Source of the DNA: Erythrobacter sp. UBA2510
GTDB taxonomy: Bacteria; Pseudomonadota; Alphaproteobacteria; Sphingomonadales; Sphingomonadaceae
Direction: 5' to 3'
NCBI GenBank assembly: GCA_002341345.1
Contig: DDNW01000200.1
Span: 1 to 14,932, forward strand
Length of the DNA: 14,932 nucleotides
In this document: in pieces, positions 7,034 through 14,106 of the stretch
How positions within the stretch are numbered: position 1 is the stretch's first letter
Layout: the number at the start of each line of letters is the position of its first letter
The notes under the pieces: model-generated
What the model was told of the DNA's origin: nothing
The model's database searches: none
Seen by the model: only the letters and a program-made list of their open reading frames with translations
Made by a program: the position numbers and the translations under genes

Positions 7034-9148
7034 CTAGAACTCGGTCGTCTCTTCGAGGTTCGCCTCGACATCGGAGCGCTCGATCCACAAAGTGCGATAG
7101 GTGTGGTCGGCCAGCAATTGCAGCTGGTCGTTGCGATGCGGGGAATCCGGCTGGCTGGCATTGCCATAACTCATCAGGCCCCTGGCTTTTATCGGCGTAC
7201 CGAATTCGACCATCGAAACCCATGTCTCGCCGTGCAGCGGGGTGCGCTCGCCGTCCTTCATCGGGCCCCATGTGATCACATGGAAAGTGCCGGCATTGCC
7301 GAAGCCACCTGCCGCCGGGACGCTGACGTCGCCGATATGATAGCGCGAAACATCGCCATAGGGGGTGTCAATCGCGCCATAGAGTTCGACGGTCTTGGCC
7401 ACCGCTTCTTTCAGCATGGCGACGGCCTCCACCGGGTCCTTCAGCCCGCGCGGGGTCTGGAGCGGATCGTCCAGCGTCCATTTGATCGCGTAATTTTCCT
7501 GACTCTGGAAATTGTTCGGCGCGAACAGCGCCGCCCAGGTTTCGAACAGCAGGGCGCCGCGCCGGTCGGGCTCGAAATGATGGTCCCATTGGGACAGCAG
7601 TGCGATCGCCGCGCGAATGTCCGGGTCGTCATTGCCCTCGGCCGCATGGATCAGTTCCGGGATCATCCGGTCGGCCATCAGCGAGCGGGTCGTGACCTTC
7701 TTGGCCATCATGTCATCGAAGCTGATCTTGGGTCCTTCGCTCAGCAATTTCACGCCCATCTGCGCGCGCTGGCTCATCGGACCGACCGGCGCGACATATT
7801 CGGGAAAATCCTTGGGATCGAGTACGCGCGGCCAGGTGGAGAGCCACGGCGGATCGTTCGAGTTCTGGACGAAGCCCGTTACCGGATCGAGGACCTTGGG
7901 CATTTCGTCGTAAGTGTGCAGTTCGGACCACAGCGTTTCGGACGTATGGCCCGGTACGAGCCCGGACCAGTATTTCAGGTCGCCGAATGCACGCTTGGGC
8001 AACAGGCCATTGTCGAGATAGAGGATGTGTCCTTCGCGGTCGGCATAGACGATGTTGAACATTACCACCTGCATCTTCCTGAGGGCGGTGCTGAACTCCT
8101 CCCAATTGCTCGACTTGCCCATCTCGAGATATTGCTGGAGCACGCCCGGACGGTCGAGGCCGGCCACCTTCAACGCAATCGTCGTCTTGCCATCGGGCAG
8201 TTCGAAGACCGGCCCCTGCACGGCATGGCGCTGGGTGAAGGTGATGGTCTCCATCGAGCCGTCCTCTTGCCGGACCTGATAGCTCTTTTCCTCGGTCGCG
8301 AAGGGCAGCACCTCACCGTCGAATTCGTAGCCGCCATCCTTCAGCGTCAGCTCGTAGCTGGTGAAACTGAGTATCGTGTTGACCGTGTTGGTAAAACCCA
8401 GATTGTTGTTGAAGCCGAAACGCAGCACCGGCAGGCCGACCTGCGTCGCGCCATAAATGCTCATCCCCGGCGCGTTGAGATGCGCCTCCATGTAGGTCAG
8501 CATGCTGGGCGCCCAGGGCAAGTGCGGGTTGGACAACAGCATGGCATTGCCGCTGGCCGAGCGGGTCGGGCCGATCGCCCAGGCGTTCGACCCGCCTGCC
8601 TCGTTCGTCTCGGGCGCGACGAGCACCTTCCGGTCGGAGGCGATGTAATTGTAGTTCATCAGCCGCAGTGCGTGGCCGATCACATCCACGCCGGTGATCG
8701 GAAGCGCCCGCTGCGCCGCCGGATCGAGCGCATCGGGATGTTCGGCAACGAAGGCGTTGATACCGGCGGCGAAGGCATCGAGGTTCTTGCGCATTTGCGG
8801 CGTCTGCTCGTCATACCAGCGGGCAGCGGTTTCGGGCACGTCATTGGCAATCAGCCAACGACTGAGGGCGGCCTTGTCCTCGCCCCAATATTCGGCGCCC
8901 TTGCCGCGGGATTCGCCATACATTTCCAGCAGGATGTCACCGTGGTTGCGTGCCTGCGCATAGCCGAAGCCGTAGAAGGCCCCTTCCTCGGTCTCGGCAT
9001 AGATATGTGGCACGCCGAAGCTGTCCCACAAGATCTCTCCCCCACCATAGGCCGACGCTTCTTGGGTCTGCGCAAAGGCCGGGGCCTGCGCGAAGCAGGC
9101 CGGCACTGCCGCGAGAGAAAGAGCCAGGCCGAATGTCAGGGGACGCAT
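7034..9148 (-). CDS. Penicillin-acylase-family Ntn hydrolase (possible acyl-homoserine-lactone acylase)
   Basis: This 704-residue precursor has a signal peptide (about 1-26), so it acts in the periplasm or outside the cell. Family members cleave amide bonds after self-cutting into alpha and beta chains. The cut is expected before Ser187 in GGSNAWAIG, which would become the N-terminal nucleophile of the beta chain. Counting Ser187 as beta-1, His209 falls at beta-23 and Val256 at beta-70, the positions used by AHL acylases such as PvdQ. An Asn pair in QNSNDPPW (429 and 431) fits the oxyanion Asn. The length is in the usual range of 700-800 residues. The ATG at 9148 has AAGGA nine bases upstream. 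It is the first gene of a two-gene operon with the CRTAC1 lipoprotein. The substrate could be N-acyl-homoserine lactones, lipopeptides or beta-lactams; sequence alone does not decide. Confidence 0.92.
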   Translation of the reverse strand: MRPLTFGLALSLAAVPACFAQAPAFAQTQEASAYGGGEILWDSFGVPHIYAETEEGAFYGFGYAQARNHGDILLEMYGESRGKGAEYWGEDKAALSRWLIANDVPETAARWYDEQTPQMRKNLDAFAAGINAFVAEHPDALDPAAQRALPITGVDVIGHALRLMNYNYIASDRKVLVAPETNEAGGSNAWAIGPTRSASGNAMLLSNPHLPWAPSMLTYMEAHLNAPGMSIYGATQVGLPVLRFGFNNNLGFTNTVNTILSFTSYELTLKDGGYEFDGEVLPFATEEKSYQVRQEDGSMETITFTQRHAVQGPVFELPDGKTTIALKVAGLDRPGVLQQYLEMGKSSNWEEFSTALRKMQVVMFNIVYADREGHILYLDNGLLPKRAFGDLKYWSGLVPGHTSETLWSELHTYDEMPKVLDPVTGFVQNSNDPPWLSTWPRVLDPKDFPEYVAPVGPMSQRAQMGVKLLSEGPKISFDDMMAKKVTTRSLMADRMIPELIHAAEGNDDPDIRAAIALLSQWDHHFEPDRRGALLFETWAALFAPNNFQSQENYAIKWTLDDPLQTPRGLKDPVEAVAMLKEAVAKTVELYGAIDTPYGDVSRYHIGDVSVPAAGGFGNAGTFHVITWGPMKDGERTPLHGETWVSMVEFGTPIKARGLMSYGNASQPDSPHRNDQLQLLADHTYRTLWIERSDVEANLEETTEF

Positions 9149-9201
9149 GATGGAAGATCCTTGTGACCGGAAATTGAGGTGCGCTGGCGAGGAGGTGATC
9201 A

Positions 9202-9444
9202 GTGGGGGATTTCGCTATGCCTCTCGCGAATCGAAAGCGCCTTCGGAAAGGAAACTCGCCGTATTCGATGGAAAGTCAATCGCAGCTCTGTAACAATGCA
9301 AAAAACATGTCGTCAAAGGCTGACGCAAGGTCGCGCCACCCGCGAAGGTTCAATCGCGCAGCGTCTTGCAATCATCAATCGGTAGGAAGTGGAGGTGGGC
9401 GCAGTATGCGCACTACCATTCTCCGGGCGCAAAACCCTGTTTAA
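9202..9444 (+). CDS. Doubtful small ORF (80 residues) with a very strong ribosome binding site
   Basis: AGGAGGTGATC at 9190-9200 is a full-length match to the anti-Shine-Dalgarno end of 16S rRNA, and GTG at 9202 lies six bases after GGAGG. The resulting 80-residue product is basic, polar and without recognisable domains. Its end overlaps the stem-loop region that starts at 9435. The codon use does not look clearly coding, so this may be chance or a leader peptide. Apart from this, 9149-9434 shows nothing I can support. Confidence 0.15.
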   Translation: MGDFAMPLANRKRLRKGNSPYSMESQSQLCNNAKNMSSKADARSRHPRRFNRAASCNHQSVGSGGGRSMRTTILRAQNPV

Positions 9445-9562
9445 GGGGAATTTACAGGGAAATTCCCCGGTTTCCGTCGTTTGCATCGACGGAAACCAGA
9501 GATTTATCGGCAGATCTCCACGGCTTTCTCATCAAATTCCCTGTCGAGGGGAACAGGGAAAT
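9435..9562. repeat. Cluster of stem-loops with ACAGGGAA motifs
   Basis: Hairpin 1 is GGGGAATTT (9445-9453) with AAATTCCCC (9460-9468), loop ACAGGG. Hairpin 2 is GGTTTCCGTCG (9469-9479) with CGACGGAAACC (9487-9497), loop of seven. Both are perfect and abut without a gap. Hairpin 3 is TTCCCTGT (9537-9544) with ACAGGGAA (9553-9560). The hairpin 1 loop can also pair with CCCTGT at 9435-9440, giving a pseudoknot option. ACAGGGAAAT occurs directly repeated at 9454-9463 and 9553-9562. No T-runs follow, so these are not terminators. From memory, ACAGGGAA-type intergenic repeats are common in rhizobia and sphingomonads; this was not checked. No gene is supported in 9563-9724. Confidence 0.55.
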
Positions 9563-9724
9563 CTATGCTCGTATCAGCGAAGCCGACCAATGGATCAGGG
9601 AACGGGCGTATGACCGATTGAGAGTCCAATTCCTTTGTGCACCGCGGGTTGCAAAGCAGGTCTGCCAGAGTCACTTCATCAATAGAGAGACTTGACCGAC
9701 CGTCCAGCGGCAGTAACTGAGCGG

Positions 9725-9762
9725 AAAATGCCCGGCGGTTCCAAAGAGAAACCACCGGGCAT
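9725..9762 (-). terminator. Intrinsic terminator of the flagellin gene
   Basis: On the minus strand a 13-bp stem with one mismatch (9750-9762 pairing with 9728-9740; mismatch 9754/9736) encloses a nine-base loop and is followed by TTTT. It starts 35 bases after the flagellin stop. The shape and position are those of a Rho-independent terminator. Confidence 0.85.
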
Positions 9763-9797
9763 ACGGGCCCCCTGAGGAGACGTTAAGTCGCTGCTTG

Positions 9798-10607
9798 TTA
9801 GCGAAGCAGCGAGAGGACGTTCTGCTGGCTCTGGTTGGCCTGGGCCAGCATCGCCGTCGAAGCCTGGCTCAGGATCTGCGCCTTTGCGAGCTTCGTGGAC
9901 TCTGCGGAATAGTCGGCATCTTCGATGCGCGAGCGGGCTTCCGACAGGTTGGTGACGTTGTTGGTCAGGTTGTTCACGACCGATTCCAGTCGGCTCTGAC
10001 CGGCACCGAGCGAGGCGCGGGTGGTGCCGACCGCGTCAAGCGCGGTGTCGACGTTGCCCAGCGCGGTGGTCGCGCCGCCCGAGGTGGAAACATCCGAAGC
10101 CGAAGCCGCCGAAACGCTGAGGCCGGTGATCACGAGGTCGACCTGGTCGGTCGCGCCCGAACCGGTCTGGATCGTGATCGTCACGTCCGTACCACCGAAC
10201 ACCGTCACGTCGTTGAAGGTCGTGTTGGCGATGATGTCGTCGATCTGGGCGCCCAGTTCGGCAACTTCAGTCTGCAGGTTGGTGCGGTCGTCGGCCGAGT
10301 AGGTGCCGCTGGCGCTCTGAACGGCCAGTTCGCGGATGCGCTGCAGCATGTTGGTGACTTCGTTCAGGGCACCTTCCGCCGTCTGCGCCAGCGAAATGCC
10401 GTCATTGGCGTTGCGGATGGCCTGGTTCATGCCGCGAACCTGCGAAGTCATGCTGGTCGCGATGGCGAGGCCGGCGGCGTCGTCCTTGGCACTGTTGATG
10501 CGCTTGCCCGTCGAAAGGCGTTCCATCGCGGAGCCGAGCATTTTCTCGGCTGCGGTCGAAGCATTGCTCGCACGAAGCGCACTGATGTTTGAATTGATTA
10601 CCGACAT
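9798..10607 (-). CDS. fliC: Flagellin
   Basis: This 269-residue filament subunit is exported through the flagellar type III apparatus. The N-terminus ([15 protein letters not shown], then [20 protein letters not shown]) and the C-terminus ([21 protein letters not shown], then [14 protein letters not shown]) are the highly conserved D0/D1 helices. The middle from about 130 to 190 is short and rich in Thr, Ser, Gly and Ala. The protein therefore has little or no outer D2/D3 domain, as is usual for small alphaproteobacterial flagellins. The ATG at 10607 has AGGAG upstream. It is a single-gene unit closed by its own terminator and divergent from the sigma-54-type regulator, with a shared control region. 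I found no exact GG-N10-GC sigma-54 promoter by eye. The symbol fliC is used generically; fla or fljK-type names are used in relatives. Confidence 0.97.
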   Translation of the reverse strand: MSVINSNISALRASNASTAAEKMLGSAMERLSTGKRINSAKDDAAGLAIATSMTSQVRGMNQAIRNANDGISLAQTAEGALNEVTNMLQRIRELAVQSASGTYSADDRTNLQTEVAELGAQIDDIIANTTFNDVTVFGGTDVTITIQTGSGATDQVDLVITGLSVSAASASDVSTSGGATTALGNVDTALDAVGTTRASLGAGQSRLESVVNNLTNNVTNLSEARSRIEDADYSAESTKLAKAQILSQASTAMLAQANQSQQNVLSLLR

Positions 10608-10659
10608 TTCCTGTCTCCTAAGTCTTCGATATCAGCCGCTGCGATGTTTGGACTCTCAG

Positions 10660-10669
10660 GGCAGCTGCC
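10660..10669. promoter_or_regulatory. 10-bp perfect palindrome upstream of flagellin
   Basis: GGCAGCTGCC is a perfect palindrome 53 bases upstream of the flagellin start. It may be an operator or activator site, or chance in GC-rich DNA. Confidence 0.25.
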
Positions 10670-10687
10670 AGATACAAGGGCGGTCAG

Positions 10688-10769
10688 GCACCGGAGATTT
10701 TTAAGTCCCCATCGCGATTGTTTCGCAAAAGCCGCAGAATTGCGTGGTGGAACCGTAGTTTTCCGGTGC
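10688..10769. promoter_or_regulatory. Widely spaced inverted half-sites between flagellin and the regulator
   Basis: GCACCGGA (10688-10695) and TCCGGTGC (10762-10769) are perfect 8-base inverted copies separated by 66 bases in the divergent control region. They could be two binding sites for one regulator. The GC-rich background raises the chance of coincidence. Confidence 0.25.
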
Positions 10770-10784
10770 GGCGTATTTAGCGGG

Positions 10785-10800
10785 CGTTTCCCATGAAACG
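10785..10800. promoter_or_regulatory. Operator-like inverted repeat before the regulator gene
   Basis: CGTTTC (10785-10790) and GAAACG (10795-10800) are perfect inverted repeats around four bases. They end six bases before the ATG at 10806 and 42 bases before the preferred start at 10842. The size and layout fit a dimer-binding operator; an autoregulatory role is inferred. Confidence 0.35.
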
Positions 10801-10841
10801 AGCAAATGGCCTCACCGCATATGGTTAACGGGGGCAAAGAA

Positions 10842-12080
10842 ATGTTCGCCAAGCAGGTATCGCAGAAAGCAAAGTCGGCTCATGGGAGTCTGGTCAACCG
10901 CCTGTCGGGAATTCTTTCGGTCGGCGTTGCCAATGAGGATATTGCCGTTCTGGATCACTCAGAAGCGCCGCCGAAGGGCGGTTACAGCCTGTCTCTGAGC
11001 ACCTCGGCCAGTCCCTCCATTGTCAAGCTGGAAGGCGGCGCGGGCTTTGCGCTCAACTATTCCGACGCCCTGAATGAGGCGACGCTAGCCGCAGCCGTCG
11101 CCGCGGCGACGCGGCCGGGCATGCCAATTGCGGTGGACGCCGCAAGCCTCTCCATCCTGGCGCTGGCGGACAAGCTGGCGACGAGCGATATTCCTGTCCT
11201 GATCGCGGGTCCGACCGGAACCGGCAAGGAAGTCCTTTCGCGTTTCATCCATGAACGCAGCAACAGGCGAAAAGGTCGCTTTGTCGCGGTCAACTGTGCA
11301 GCGATGCCCGAAAGTATGCTCGAAGCGATGCTCTTCGGACACGAAAAGGGTGCCTTCACCGGGGCCAGTTCTTCCGCGGAAGGTTTTTTCCGGGCTGCCG
11401 ATGGCGGGACCTTGCTGCTGGACGAGATTGCGGAGATGCCGCTCGCGCTGCAGGCGAAACTCCTGCGCGCCCTGCAGGAAGGCGAAGTGGTTCCGATTGG
11501 TGCCACCCGTCCGATCAAGGTCGATGTCCGGATCATCGCCTGCGCCAATCGCGACCTTCCCGTAGAGGTGGAGGAGGGCCGCTTTCGCGCGGATCTGTAC
11601 TATCGGCTGAACGTGTTTCCGCTGGCGCTGCACGCCTTGCGCGACCGACCGCAGGACATTCCTGCGCTGGCCTTCGCCATGCTGCTGCGCCATTGTCCGG
11701 CGAATCAGTCGATCCCGTGGATCTCCGGACCGGCGCTCGAAGAGCTGATGGCGCATAGCTGGCCGGGCAATATCCGCGAGCTGGAGAACGTGATTAGGCG
11801 TGCGCTGCTGCTGTCGCATGGCGAAGAAATGATCACGCCGCAACATATCGTTTTCGATCAGACCGCGCGGTTGGCAGAGTCCGCAAGTGAGCCCCAGCAG
11901 GAGCGCGGTACGCTGTCCAACATCGTGCAGATTTCCGAGGCGCGCGCCATCATGGCTACGCTTGAGGCTTGTGGCGGCCACCGCGCCTCCGCGGCCAGGG
12001 AACTGGGCATCTCCGAGCGCACCTTGCGCTATCGTCTTGCATCCTTCCGTGATGCCGGCATCGCGATAGCGGGTGGTTGA
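10842..12080 (+). CDS. Sigma-54-type AAA+ transcription regulator, FlbD/FleQ-like, flagellar
   Basis: Bacterial enhancer-binding proteins of this type hydrolyse ATP to open sigma-54 promoters. With the start at 10842 (GGGGG seven bases upstream) the protein has 412 residues; ATGs at 10806 and 10821 are in frame but have poorer ribosome sites. The AAA+ domain covers about 95-320: Walker A GPTGTGKE at 123-130, the sigma-54 contact loop GAFTGA at 170-175, Walker B GGTLLLDE at 188-195, and arginine-rich RFRADLYYRL near 247-256. A Fis-type helix-turn-helix (GHRASAARELGISERTLRYRL) ends the protein. The first roughly 100 residues do not look like a phosphorylatable receiver domain. It is divergent from flagellin, and fliE starts two bases after its stop, so it probably controls flagellar genes and is transcribed with fliEFG. 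Confidence 0.93.
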   Translation: MFAKQVSQKAKSAHGSLVNRLSGILSVGVANEDIAVLDHSEAPPKGGYSLSLSTSASPSIVKLEGGAGFALNYSDALNEATLAAAVAAATRPGMPIAVDAASLSILALADKLATSDIPVLIAGPTGTGKEVLSRFIHERSNRRKGRFVAVNCAAMPESMLEAMLFGHEKGAFTGASSSAEGFFRAADGGTLLLDEIAEMPLALQAKLLRALQEGEVVPIGATRPIKVDVRIIACANRDLPVEVEEGRFRADLYYRLNVFPLALHALRDRPQDIPALAFAMLLRHCPANQSIPWISGPALEELMAHSWPGNIRELENVIRRALLLSHGEEMITPQHIVFDQTARLAESASEPQQERGTLSNIVQISEARAIMATLEACGGHRASAARELGISERTLRYRLASFRDAGIAIAGG

Positions 12081-12082
12081 CC

Positions 12083-12448
12083 ATGGACCCCGTAAATTCC
12101 GGATCCGGCGCCGCAGGCGTGCGTGACATCATCGCCATGCGGCAGCAGATCATCGATCAGTCGCAGGTCCTTCAGCAGCTCAAGAACCCTGGAGTCGAGG
12201 CTGGCGAGGGCACTTCTGCCGTTGCCGAGGGCGGCTTCGCCGAGAACCTGAAGACCGCGCTCGACAAAGTGAACGACATGCAGGCCAATGCGCAGTCGCT
12301 GACCGAAGCTTACGAAAAGGGTGAGGTTACCGACATCGCAAAGGTCATGCTCGCACGACAGGAGGCCGGCCTGGCTTTCGAGGCAACTTTGCAGGTCAGG
12401 AACAAGCTCCTCTCGGCTTATCAGGACATCATGAGGATGGGAGTCTGA
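12083..12448 (+). CDS. fliE: Flagellar hook-basal body protein FliE
   Basis: This 121-residue protein sits at the junction of the MS ring and the proximal rod in the periplasm and is exported by the flagellar apparatus. The C-terminal half is diagnostic: FAENLKTALDKVNDMQ, then EVTDIAKVMLARQEAGLAFEATLQVRNKLLSAYQDIMRM. The N-terminus is variable, as in the family. The ATG at 12083 is preferred over the in-frame TTG at 12077, which would overlap the regulator stop; only two bases separate it from that stop, so coupling is likely. fliF follows after three bases. Confidence 0.96.
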   Translation: MDPVNSGSGAAGVRDIIAMRQQIIDQSQVLQQLKNPGVEAGEGTSAVAEGGFAENLKTALDKVNDMQANAQSLTEAYEKGEVTDIAKVMLARQEAGLAFEATLQVRNKLLSAYQDIMRMGV

Positions 12449-12451
12449 TAG

Positions 12452-14104
12452 ATGGACGATCTCGTTCCGACCGCGCAAGGCACGGCATTACAGCCCGTTG
12501 CTGGCTTTTCGGCCGCTGCAGGCCCGCTGAATGCATTGCGGGGCCTCACCGGCCAAGCGGCCGTACGCCGTGCGCTGCCCTGGTTCGGCGGCGTGGCGGC
12601 AATCGGCGCTTTGGCCTTGACCTATTCGGTGCTTTCGACGCCGCCGCAAAGACTGCTCTATAGCCAGCTCGACGATGGACAGCGCGCCGATGTTGTCAGT
12701 GCGCTCGACAAGGCTTCGATACCTTACCGGATCGACAACAACAGTGGCGCTCTGACCGTCAATGAGGAGGATCTCTACCAGGCCCGGATGATCGTGGCGT
12801 CGGACGGCGCCCTGGCGACGCCGGAAAGCGGGATCGAACTGCTCGATAGCTTGCCGCTGGGCGCAAGCCGCACCCTGGAAGGGGAGCGCGTGCGGGCCGC
12901 ACGAATTCGCGATTTGACGCTCACGATCAAGGAAATCGACGCCGTGGAAGGGGTCAGGGTGCATCTGGCCGAACCGGAGCAATCGGTCTTCGTGAGAGAC
13001 GCTTCTCCACCGAGTGCATCGGTCATGCTGCGGCTCGCCAAGGGCCGGCAGTTGTCGGATTCGCAGGTTGTCGCAATCGCTAATCTCGTCGCCAGCTCGG
13101 TCTCCGGCATGCCGGTGGAGAATGTCCGCATCGTCGATCAGCACGGACGGCTGCTATCGCAAAAGAGCAATGCGGATCCGAGTTCGATCGACCTGCAGGC
13201 GCAGATGGAAGAGAAACTCAGGACCCAGGTCAATCAGTTGCTTGCGCCTGTCCTGGGCGTCGGCAACTTTTCCAGCGAGGTCCAGGTCGAACTGGACATG
13301 GAAGAACGCACCACCGCGAGGGAGAGCTTCGACAACCCCGGTGTTGTTAGGCAGGAAACCCAGGAAATGTCGGGTGCCGGAGCCGCGGGCGGAGCGGTCG
13401 GCGTGCCGGGCATGTTGTCCAACACACCGCCTGCTGCAGGAGTTGCACAAGAGGCGCAGCCGCAGGATGGCTTGGACCAGTCTGGCCAAGCCGGCCAGGC
13501 CGAGGCAATGGCCGCGACGCCGACGAACGGACCCTCTCGTTCCTCGCGCAGTTATGAAGTCGGACGCGAAGTGGCCGTCATCAATGCTGCCACCGGCGGG
13601 GTCCGGCGCATGTCGGTGGCCGTCGCTCTCAGTTCCGAAGCGATGGAAAAGAACGCAACGGCCGATGTCGAAAGCATCAAGGCTCTGGTCAGCGCCGCCG
13701 TCGGGGCGAACCCGGAGCGCGGCGACCAGGTGGAAGTGGTTGTGCGCTCCTTCGCCGCCACCGAATTCGAGGAAATCCCGTTCTACGAAACAGGATGGTT
13801 TGCCAGCCTGGTGCGCTACGGCGTGACCTTGCTGGGCTTGCTGCTGGTCCTGCTCCTGGCGGTGCGACCTTTGCTCAAGGCCCTGCGGGGGCTCAAACCG
13901 GCGACGTCCGGCGGAGACCCGGCGGCCCTGATCGGCAGGAGTGACAGCGGCGCGAAGTCGAACGCCATGCTCGCTTCGCACGATGCGATCGATCGGTCGT
14001 TGCTGAACAGGCAGGTCGGTGCAGCACAGAAATTTGCCGAGGAACGGCCCGATCGCGCGGTCGTCGCCATCCGGCAGATGCTGAGCCAGCCGGAAGGGGC
14101 GTGA
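12452..14104 (+). CDS. fliF: Flagellar MS-ring protein FliF
   Basis: This 550-residue inner-membrane protein forms the MS ring that anchors the rod and the FliG switch. A first membrane helix lies at about 44-62, followed by the conserved YSQLDDGQRADVVSALDKASIPYRI region and the ring-building domain with VRVHLAEPEQSVFVRD. A Gly/Ala/Gln/Pro-rich stretch (about 305-365) separates the two ring-building halves. The second membrane helix lies at about 450-471, followed by a cytoplasmic tail ending in AEERPDRAVVAIRQML, the FliG-binding type of motif. The length is normal. The ATG at 12452 has GGGAG upstream and begins three bases after the fliE stop; fliG begins two bases after its own stop. Confidence 0.97.
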   Translation: MDDLVPTAQGTALQPVAGFSAAAGPLNALRGLTGQAAVRRALPWFGGVAAIGALALTYSVLSTPPQRLLYSQLDDGQRADVVSALDKASIPYRIDNNSGALTVNEEDLYQARMIVASDGALATPESGIELLDSLPLGASRTLEGERVRAARIRDLTLTIKEIDAVEGVRVHLAEPEQSVFVRDASPPSASVMLRLAKGRQLSDSQVVAIANLVASSVSGMPVENVRIVDQHGRLLSQKSNADPSSIDLQAQMEEKLRTQVNQLLAPVLGVGNFSSEVQVELDMEERTTARESFDNPGVVRQETQEMSGAGAAGGAVGVPGMLSNTPPAAGVAQEAQPQDGLDQSGQAGQAEAMAATPTNGPSRSSRSYEVGREVAVINAATGGVRRMSVAVALSSEAMEKNATADVESIKALVSAAVGANPERGDQVEVVVRSFAATEFEEIPFYETGWFASLVRYGVTLLGLLLVLLLAVRPLLKALRGLKPATSGGDPAALIGRSDSGAKSNAMLASHDAIDRSLLNRQVGAAQKFAEERPDRAVVAIRQMLSQPEGA

Positions 14105-14106
14105 CG

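Noticed and set aside
7029..7271. N-terminal extension of the CRTAC1 lipoprotein to 7271
   Set aside because: It would place 81 non-signal residues before a clear lipoprotein signal peptide and overlap the acylase gene.
7019..9166. 715-residue plus-strand open frame opposite the acylase
   Set aside because: It is the mirror of the acylase frame; the minus-strand product has a signal peptide and catalytic motifs.
9366..9695. Open frames of 74-109 residues between acylase and flagellin
   Set aside because: They read through perfect stem-loops in several frames and look like translation of a noncoding repeat.
9795..10592. 265-residue plus-strand open frame opposite flagellin
   Set aside because: Antisense of a highly conserved flagellin gene.
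10608..10841. Sigma-54 or sigma-28 promoter for flagellin
   Set aside because: No exact GG-N10-GC was found. GCTGATAT near 10630 resembles a sigma-28 -10 box but has no matching upstream element.
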